This document shows, in pieces, positions 54,965-60,939 of a stretch of 60,939 nucleotides of DNA. The notes beneath the pieces were generated by a model. The model searched no databases. It was not told where the DNA came from and saw only the letters and a list, made by a program, of their open reading frames with translations. Position numbers and translations under genes: made by a program. Origin of the DNA: Corynebacterium sp. (GTDB lineage: Bacteria > Actinomycetota > Actinomycetes > Mycobacteriales > Mycobacteriaceae); assembly GCF_022712195.1 (NCBI RefSeq), contig NZ_JALAGY010000058.1, forward strand, positions 1 through 60,939, read 5' to 3'. Within the stretch, counting starts at the first letter, position 1. The number at the start of each line of letters is the position of its first letter.

Positions 54965-55654
54965 ATGAATCCCGATCTCTGGTCCGAAATGGGCCCGCAG
55001 CTGCTGGGGGTGTTCTGGGTCACGATCAAGCTGACGTTCTGGTCAGCCCTCGGGGCGATGATCCTGGGCACGATCCTCACGGCAATGCGCGTGTGCCCCG
55101 TCGGCATCCTGCGCACAGTCGCCACGGTGTACATCAACACCGTGCGTAACACGCCTCTGACGCTCATCGCCCTGTTGATGTCGCTGGGGCTCTACTACCA
55201 GCTCAACCTCTTGCTCGCCTCCAACAACAGCGAGAGTTTCATCGAACAGCAGAACTTCCGCCTGGCGGTTCTGGCGTTCATCCTCTACACCTCGACCTTC
55301 GTGGCGGAGTCCCTCCGTTCGGGAATCAACACCGTCCCGTTCGGACAGGCCGAGGCTGCCCGCTCCCTGGGGCTCACGTTCACCCAGAACTTCCGGTACG
55401 TGGTCTTCCCCCAGGCCTTCCGCGGGGCGATCGTGCCTCTGGGCAACACCCTGATCGCACTGATCAAGAACACCACTATCGCCTCCGTCATCGGCGTGGG
55501 CGAAGCATCCCTGCTGATGAAGACCATGACGGAGAACTATGCCAGTGACCTGCTCGTCATCTTCGCGATCATCGCGACCGGCTTCATCATCCTCACCCTG
55601 CCGACCGGAATGCTCTTCGGCTGGGCCGGCAAGCATTGGGCGGTGAAGCGCTGA
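54965..55654 (+). CDS. gluC: Glutamate ABC transporter permease
   Basis: A 229-residue permease with about five helices and the EAA loop ([24 protein letters not shown]). The SD before it is a strong AAGGAGG. Its TGA overlaps the gluD ATG by one base. Confidence 0.94.
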   Translation: MNPDLWSEMGPQLLGVFWVTIKLTFWSALGAMILGTILTAMRVCPVGILRTVATVYINTVRNTPLTLIALLMSLGLYYQLNLLLASNNSESFIEQQNFRLAVLAFILYTSTFVAESLRSGINTVPFGQAEAARSLGLTFTQNFRYVVFPQAFRGAIVPLGNTLIALIKNTTIASVIGVGEASLLMKTMTENYASDLLVIFAIIATGFIILTLPTGMLFGWAGKHWAVKR

Positions 55655-56592
55655 TGTCCACCCGCGCAACAGTTCTCTACGACACCCCCGGCCCCAAGGC
55701 CGTCCGTTTCAACCGTATTCTCACGGTGGCCACCGTTGTCCTGCTGCTCCTGATCCTCGCTTCCGCACTGTGGAAACTGGGGGACGGGGGCCAGCTGGAC
55801 AAGGACAAGTGGGAGATCTTCTTCTACTCCACCACGTGGACGACTTACATCATCCCCGGTCTCATCAACACCGTCGTCGCGGCGGTCTTCTCGATCGTCC
55901 TCGCGCTCATCATCGGAGCGGTTCTCGGTATCGGACGGCTGTCCACGGTCCGTGCCGTCCGTTGGATCTGCGGAGTCATCGTCGAATTCTTCCGCGCCAT
56001 TCCTGTCCTGGTGCTGATGCTGTTCGCGTACTCGCTGTTCGGCCTCTACGCGATCTTCCCCTCCTCGATGATCGGCTTCGCCGCGGTCGTCTTCGCCTTG
56101 ACGATGTACAACGGTTCCGTGATCGCCGAGGTGCTGCGCTCCGGAATCGAGTCTCTGCCGAAGGGGCAGTCGGAGGCGGCATCGGCACTGGGCCTTTCCT
56201 GGGGCCAGACGATGCGGAAGATCCTCCTTCCGCAGGCTGTCGCCGCCATGTTGCCGGCGATCGTGTCCCAGATGGTCATCGCGCTGAAGGATTCCGCTCT
56301 GGGTTACATGATCGGTTTCGTCGAGGTCGTCCGCTCGGGACGTCAGCTCGGGGAGTTCTACGGAGCGATGCTCCCCGCTCTGCTCGTCACTGCGGCGATC
56401 ATGATCCTGATCAACTTCGCCCTGTCGAAGCTGGCCGAGCGTATCGAACACCAGCTGCGTGCGGGCCGGGCCCGTAAGAACATCGCGGCCAAGGTGCCCC
56501 ACCAGAAGGACCAGGGTATCGACACGAAGGACGTCGTGAACGTCGACTGGCACGCGCCCGGTCACAAGGACCTCAGGCCGACGACGGACTAG
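55654..56592 (+). CDS. gluD: Glutamate ABC transporter permease
   Basis: A 312-residue permease with about six helices and the EAA loop ([24 protein letters not shown]). A 35-residue N-terminal part precedes the first helix, and a hydrophilic tail of about 45 residues follows the last. The ATG shares the A of the gluC TGA stop. It converges on recX. Confidence 0.94.
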   Translation: MSTRATVLYDTPGPKAVRFNRILTVATVVLLLLILASALWKLGDGGQLDKDKWEIFFYSTTWTTYIIPGLINTVVAAVFSIVLALIIGAVLGIGRLSTVRAVRWICGVIVEFFRAIPVLVLMLFAYSLFGLYAIFPSSMIGFAAVVFALTMYNGSVIAEVLRSGIESLPKGQSEAASALGLSWGQTMRKILLPQAVAAMLPAIVSQMVIALKDSALGYMIGFVEVVRSGRQLGEFYGAMLPALLVTAAIMILINFALSKLAERIEHQLRAGRARKNIAAKVPHQKDQGIDTKDVVNVDWHAPGHKDLRPTTD

Positions 56593-56607
56593 CCGGTAGA
56601 CCCGCCC

Positions 56608-57258
56608 TCAGCCCCGGGAGCCCCGGAGCTCCTCGATCCTGAGGTCGAGGGCTTCCCTGGCGAGGGCGAGACACCGCCCTTCCGGGAAGCCTCTCCTCGC
56701 CGCCACACCGACGACCCGTTTCAGGGCCTTGTCGTACTCTCGCCGGTCAGCGGGCACCTGAGACACGGTGCCCGCCTTCTTCGTGACGAGTTCCCTGAGG
56801 ATCCTCGCCTGGTCATCGTCGTCGACCTGTTCGAGCGCCGACTCGATCACCGTTCCCGGCACGCCTTTCTCGACGAGTTCGCGGCGCAGCACCGACACCG
56901 ACTTGCGTTGATTGAGTTGGCGTTGCCGCACCCACTCGTGGGCGAAGCGTTCGTCGTCGAGCATTCCGTTTCCGATGCAACGCTCGATCACCAGCTCCAC
57001 GAGTTCCGGCTCCACGGCCTCGCCGTCCGGACCGGTCGTCTCGGAGAGCCGTCGGCGCAGCTCCTCGACCGAACGGTCCCGGTGACCGATGAGCCGGGTC
57101 GCCTTGCTCTTCACGGGAGCCAGACGTTCCTCGAGCTCCTCGTCGACGATCCCCCCGTCGCTCTCACCCCTCTGGACGGCCGCGATGGCCTCCCGGAGCT
57201 GCTCGACCGTGGAAGCACCACCACCGTCAGACTGAGACATCCGAGACATCCGAGACAT
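56608..57258 (-). CDS. recX: RecA regulator RecX
   Basis: A 216-residue all-helical RecX that restrains RecA filaments. Three-helix repeats are visible in VEELRRRLSE, MLDDERFAHEWVRQRQLNQRKSVSVLRRELVEKGVP and later. Three in-frame ATGs, at 57258, 57249 and 57240, arise from a 9-bp tandem repeat. I chose the first because AGGACAGG lies upstream and it is 14 nt from the recA stop. Confidence 0.93.
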   Translation of the reverse strand: MSRMSRMSQSDGGGASTVEQLREAIAAVQRGESDGGIVDEELEERLAPVKSKATRLIGHRDRSVEELRRRLSETTGPDGEAVEPELVELVIERCIGNGMLDDERFAHEWVRQRQLNQRKSVSVLRRELVEKGVPGTVIESALEQVDDDDQARILRELVTKKAGTVSQVPADRREYDKALKRVVGVAARRGFPEGRCLALAREALDLRIEELRGSRG

Positions 57259-57260
57259 CC
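57234..57260 (-). repeat. 9-bp tandem repeat at the recX start
   Basis: Three perfect copies of a 9-bp unit (GAGACATCC on the plus strand) at 57234, 57243 and 57252. Each carries an in-frame ATG for recX and encodes Met-Ser-Arg (the last copy leads into Met-Ser-Gln). Confidence 0.9.
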
Positions 57261-57272
57261 GCGATACCTGTC

Positions 57273-58427
<1,155 letters not shown>

Positions 58428-58588
58428 GTGCCCTCATTTCCGTTCTCGTTCTCGACTCTGCCTGTCGGCAGCGCCCGCGGACCTCTCCGAACAGAGAGAC
58501 TCTCCCGGGCTCCCGAAGGTTCCCCCGGGGAGCCTGTCGGCATCGCAGACCATGTCTACCGTGCCGGGTGGACACACCAGACAATACA

Positions 58589-58602
58589 CGAACCTGTGTT
58601 CG
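58589..58602. promoter_or_regulatory. SOS box (LexA operator) of recA
   Basis: CGAAC-CTGT-GTTCG matches the actinobacterial LexA box (GAAC-N4-GTTC) in full. TATTGT at 58581-58586 on the minus strand is a possible -10, with the box just upstream of it. Confidence 0.8.
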
Positions 58603-58679
58603 ATAACAGACGACACGCTGCGGAATGCTCCCGGCCGTGTCTCAGAGCCCGCCTGACGTGCCCGGACAACTCAGACAAG

Positions 58680-58886
58680 TCAGATGTCCTCACCGAGCCG
58701 ACGCTCCGGCGGGACGTCGAAGTCGTCGCACAGCGCCAGCCACACTCCCCTGAGGTCGTGCCCCTGTTCGATGAGCTCCCCCGGTGTGGCCCCGAGCCCG
58801 GCGAGGACGTGACTTCCGGCGATCCAGCTGCCGAAAGAGTCCCCGAACTCCCCGTGGACAAGTCGGTCGAACTCCGTGCGTCGCAT
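58680..58886 (-). CDS. DUF3046 protein
   Basis: A 68-residue protein of the DUF3046 family, found upstream of recA across Corynebacteriales (Rv2738c). It includes HGEFGDSFGSWIAGSHVL and DFDVPPERRLGEDI. The function is unknown. ATG 58886 is 7 nt after TAGCGT. The gene precedes recA on the same strand, 252 nt away. Confidence 0.87.
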   Translation of the reverse strand: MRRTEFDRLVHGEFGDSFGSWIAGSHVLAGLGATPGELIEQGHDLRGVWLALCDDFDVPPERRLGEDI

Positions 58887-58893
58887 GGACACC

Positions 58894-58899
58894 ACGCTA
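58894..58899 (-). promoter_or_regulatory. -10 element of the DUF3046 gene
   Basis: TAGCGT on the minus strand, 7 nt before ATG 58886. Confidence 0.5.
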
Positions 58900-58924
58900 A
58901 CAGACGCGCCACGGCGGACCAGTC

Positions 58925-58954
58925 TTGAACGGCGTACAAGGGTCCGTCTAGAGT
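58925..58954 (+). promoter_or_regulatory. bioYMN promoter with BioQ-like operator
   Basis: TTGAAC (58925-58930), an 18-nt spacer and TAGAGT (58949-58954) form the promoter, 7 nt before ATG 58962. A 13-bp element TGAAC-GGC-GTACA (58926-58938) overlaps the -35. It differs at one or two positions from the BioQ site TGAAC-N3-GTTAC that I recall for C. glutamicum. Confidence 0.68.
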
Positions 58955-58961
58955 TCTTCAC

Positions 58962-59612
58962 ATGATGAACTCACCGACCCGGACACGGGACGTCCCCACC
59001 CGCCGGATCACCGCCGCCGACATCGCCCTCATGGCCGCCTTCGCCGCCCTGATCATCGTTCTCGGCGCAGTGACGGTACCCGTCGGCACACTCGGGGTCC
59101 CCGTCGTCCTGCAGAACATGGGGGTGGCCCTGACCGCGATGGTCCTCGGCTGGAAACGGGGCGGTCTCGCGGTGGCACTGTTCATCGCCGTCGGGTTCGT
59201 CGGGGTACCGAACATGGCGGGCTGGAAACCCGCCCTCGCCGCCGTGGCCGGGCCGACGGTCGGCTACGTCGCCGGATACGTCGTCTCCGCCGTCGTGATC
59301 GGCGCCATCGCCCAGTACGCCCCACGTCGCCACGTTGCCCGGACCGGCGTCTTCGTCCTCGCCGGGCTCGTCGGTATCTGCGTGCAGTACCTGTGCGGCA
59401 GCATCGGCCTCGTCTTCCGTACCGGCATGGACTTCACCGGCGCCCTCGTGTCGAACACCCCGTTCATTCCGGGCGACGTCATCAAGGTGCTCGTCGCCGC
59501 ACTCATCGCCTCGGCCGTGCTGCGTGCCGTCCCCGACCTGGTGCCCGCCAGGCGGTCCACACGTTCCGCCGGTGACATAGGAGCCTCCGGGACCGCAGGG
59601 GCCGCCCGGTGA
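58962..59612 (+). CDS. bioY: Biotin transporter substrate-binding subunit BioY
   Basis: A 216-residue S-component of an ECF transporter with about six helices. The conserved patch is around TVPVGTLGVPVVLQNMGVALTAMVLGWKRG, and GYVAGYVVSAVVIG continues the fold. It binds biotin, for which corynebacteria are auxotrophs. ATG 58962 (or 58965) lies just after the -10. bioM overlaps its end (GTGA). Confidence 0.93.
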   Translation: MMNSPTRTRDVPTRRITAADIALMAAFAALIIVLGAVTVPVGTLGVPVVLQNMGVALTAMVLGWKRGGLAVALFIAVGFVGVPNMAGWKPALAAVAGPTVGYVAGYVVSAVVIGAIAQYAPRRHVARTGVFVLAGLVGICVQYLCGSIGLVFRTGMDFTGALVSNTPFIPGDVIKVLVAALIASAVLRAVPDLVPARRSTRSAGDIGASGTAGAAR

Positions 59613-60301
59613 CCGTCAGCTACCGCGACGCCTCCGTCACAGTCGACGGCAGGACGATCCTGCAGCCGGTCACCCTCGACCTGCCCGAACAACGGGTCAG
59701 CGTCATCGGCGCCAACGGATCCGGCAAGTCGACACTGATAAGGATGATCAACGGACTGACCCCGGCGACCTCCGGGACGGTCACTGTCGGCGGAGTGCCG
59801 GTCGGACGTAGGGGACGCAAGGTCCGGGGATCGGTCGGATTCCTCTTCTCCGACCCGGACAACCAGATCATCATGCCCACCGTCGCCGAGGATGTCGCAT
59901 TCTCACTGCGCGGAACCGGGCTCAGCCGCGCCGAGATCAGGGACCGGGTCTCCGACGCCCTCACCGCGGTCGGACTGCAGGGCAGGGAGGAGCAGTCGCC
60001 GCACCACCTCTCCGGTGGAGAGAAGCAGATGCTGGCACTCGCCTCGATCACGGCCCTCTCCCCCGAGGTCATCGTCGCCGATGAGCCGTCCTGCCTGCTC
60101 GACCTGGTCAACCGCAACAAGCTCAGAAAGACTCTCGACGGCCTCACCCAGCAGGTCATCACCGTCACCCACGACCTGGAACTGGCCGCAGACGCACAAC
60201 GTACCCTCTGCGTCGACCGGGGCCGTGTCATCGACGACGGTTCCCCCGACGAGGTCATCGCCGCCTACGTACGGAGGATGAGCGAGGGCGGCGCGCCATG
60301 A
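59609..60301 (+). CDS. bioM: Biotin ECF transporter ATPase BioM
   Basis: A 230-residue ECF-type ABC ATPase. Walker A is GANGSGKST, the Q-loop is FSDPDNQI, the signature is LSGGEKQM, Walker B is VIVADEPSCLLD, and the H-loop is THDLE. The GTG overlaps the bioY TGA; its TGA overlaps the bioN ATG. Confidence 0.93.
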   Translation: MTVSYRDASVTVDGRTILQPVTLDLPEQRVSVIGANGSGKSTLIRMINGLTPATSGTVTVGGVPVGRRGRKVRGSVGFLFSDPDNQIIMPTVAEDVAFSLRGTGLSRAEIRDRVSDALTAVGLQGREEQSPHHLSGGEKQMLALASITALSPEVIVADEPSCLLDLVNRNKLRKTLDGLTQQVITVTHDLELAADAQRTLCVDRGRVIDDGSPDEVIAAYVRRMSEGGAP

Positions 60302-60927
60302 TCAGCCCCTCACGCGTGCCACTCGGGATCTACCATCCCGGCGACTCCCTGCTGCACCGCACTGCTCCCGGGGTCAAGATCGCGGTGCTCAGCGTCTTTC
60401 TCGTGGTCTCCGCCGTCACAGTGACCACATGGGTCGGCGGAGCGGTGTCCGTGGCCCTCGTCGGCCTCGCCGCCCTGGTGGGACGCATCCCCGCGCGCCT
60501 GATGCTGCGGCAGCTCTCGGGCGCGCTCCCACTGCTGGTCTTCCTGGGGCTGATGCTCTGGTGGAGGACAGACGCGCAGCAGGCGGTCACCATGGTGCTG
60601 GTGCTGTTCGCCGCCGTCGCGGCCGCGATCACCCAGACCCTCACGACCCGGGTGTCGGAACTGATGGACACCTTCGACCGCCTGCTGGCGCCCACTGCGC
60701 GTCTCGGTGTTCCGGTGGACCAGGTCAGCCTTGCCCTCACGCTGACCATCCGGCTTATCCCGCTGCAGGTCCAGGCCGTCAACGAGGTACTCGACGCACG
60801 CCGAGCACGTGGCAGCCGGTCGGTCGGACTGTCACTGACCGCCTTCGGGGTACCGGTGCTGGTCCGGACGATCCTGCGCGCCCGGGCGGTCGCAGACGCA
60901 CTCCGCGCCCGCGGCGCGGCGGACTGA
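60298..60927 (+). CDS. bioN: Biotin ECF transporter transmembrane protein BioN
   Basis: A 209-residue EcfT-type protein with about four to five helices. Two Ala-Arg-Ala/Arg-type coupling motifs are visible: DARRARGSR and ADALRARGAAD. They dock on the ATPase. The ATG overlaps the bioM stop (ATGA). The gene ends 12 nt before the window edge. Confidence 0.92.
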   Translation: MISPSRVPLGIYHPGDSLLHRTAPGVKIAVLSVFLVVSAVTVTTWVGGAVSVALVGLAALVGRIPARLMLRQLSGALPLLVFLGLMLWWRTDAQQAVTMVLVLFAAVAAAITQTLTTRVSELMDTFDRLLAPTARLGVPVDQVSLALTLTIRLIPLQVQAVNEVLDARRARGSRSVGLSLTAFGVPVLVRTILRARAVADALRARGAAD

Positions 60928-60939
60928 GCCCCGGTATAC

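Overview
This window is a chromosomal core segment of a high-GC Corynebacterium or a very close relative. The evidence is gene content and order. Many blocks follow the Corynebacterium glutamicum and Mycobacterium tuberculosis order: aftC-msrB-hemQ-hemY-hemE, DUF3000-rnd-dxs, DUF3159-DUF3710-dut-DUF3093-DUF4193-suhB-ppgK-sigA, sigB-dtxR-galE, hrpA-nrdR-divS-lexA, ptsI-fruR-ptsH, hflX to dapF-miaA-miaB, gluABCD, recX-recA, and bioYMN. DtxR and OxyR carry their metal and redox residues at the numbering known from Corynebacterium. I see no insertion sequence, prophage, CRISPR array, toxin-antitoxin pair or defence island.

Layout. 1-400: a Gly-Val-Gly tRNA cluster with a terminator. 478-2273: a GT87 cell-wall glycosyltransferase and msrB. 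2277-5723 (minus): the end of coproporphyrin-dependent haem synthesis (hemE, hemY, hemQ). 5814-13828: DUF3000, RNase D, dxs, an RNA m5U methyltransferase, DUF3159, DUF3710, dut and DUF3093. 13985-18157: DUF4193, suhB, polyphosphate glucokinase and the primary sigma factor. 18246-24605: a membrane protein, an XPB/RadD-like helicase with DUF3039, DUF3099, a methyltransferase, dtd and sigB. 24774-31505: dtxR-galE, DUF4192, a PAC2 protein and a Ski2-like helicase. 31492-33768: divergent oxyR and ahpCD. 33842-40071: hrpA, nrdR, a DivS-like LysM protein and lexA. 40161-43319: a reduced PTS locus (EI, a DeoR regulator, HPr). 43339-53116: uraA, hflX, two unknown genes, dapF, miaA, DUF349, a membrane protein and miaB. 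53273-56592: the gluABCD glutamate importer. 56608-58886: recX, recA and DUF3046. 58962-60927: the bioYMN biotin transporter.

How it works together. The genes cover haem and isoprenoid supply, nucleotide hygiene (dut, nrdR, dtd), tRNA modification (miaA, miaB), peroxide defence (oxyR-ahpCD), DNA damage response (lexA, recA-recX, divS), sigma factor control, and nutrient import (glutamate, biotin, uracil).

The most striking structural signal is promoter compaction. At least 22 genes have a TAnnnT-type -10 element (a few degenerate) only 6-8 nt before the start codon, which predicts leaderless mRNAs. In three same-strand pairs (DUF3000/rnd, hflX/uraA, miaA/dapF) the stop codon of the upstream gene is itself the first three bases of the next gene's -10. 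Other points for a second look: fruK and ptsF are missing from the fruR-ptsH interval; candidate operators for OxyR, LexA, BioQ and FruR; a SigH-type promoter at sigB; and two overlapping gene pairs in which a Cys/Gly-rich C-terminal tail doubles as the ribosome-binding site of the next gene. Most of the window is conserved housekeeping DNA, and I do not see a clearly new multi-gene system beyond these.
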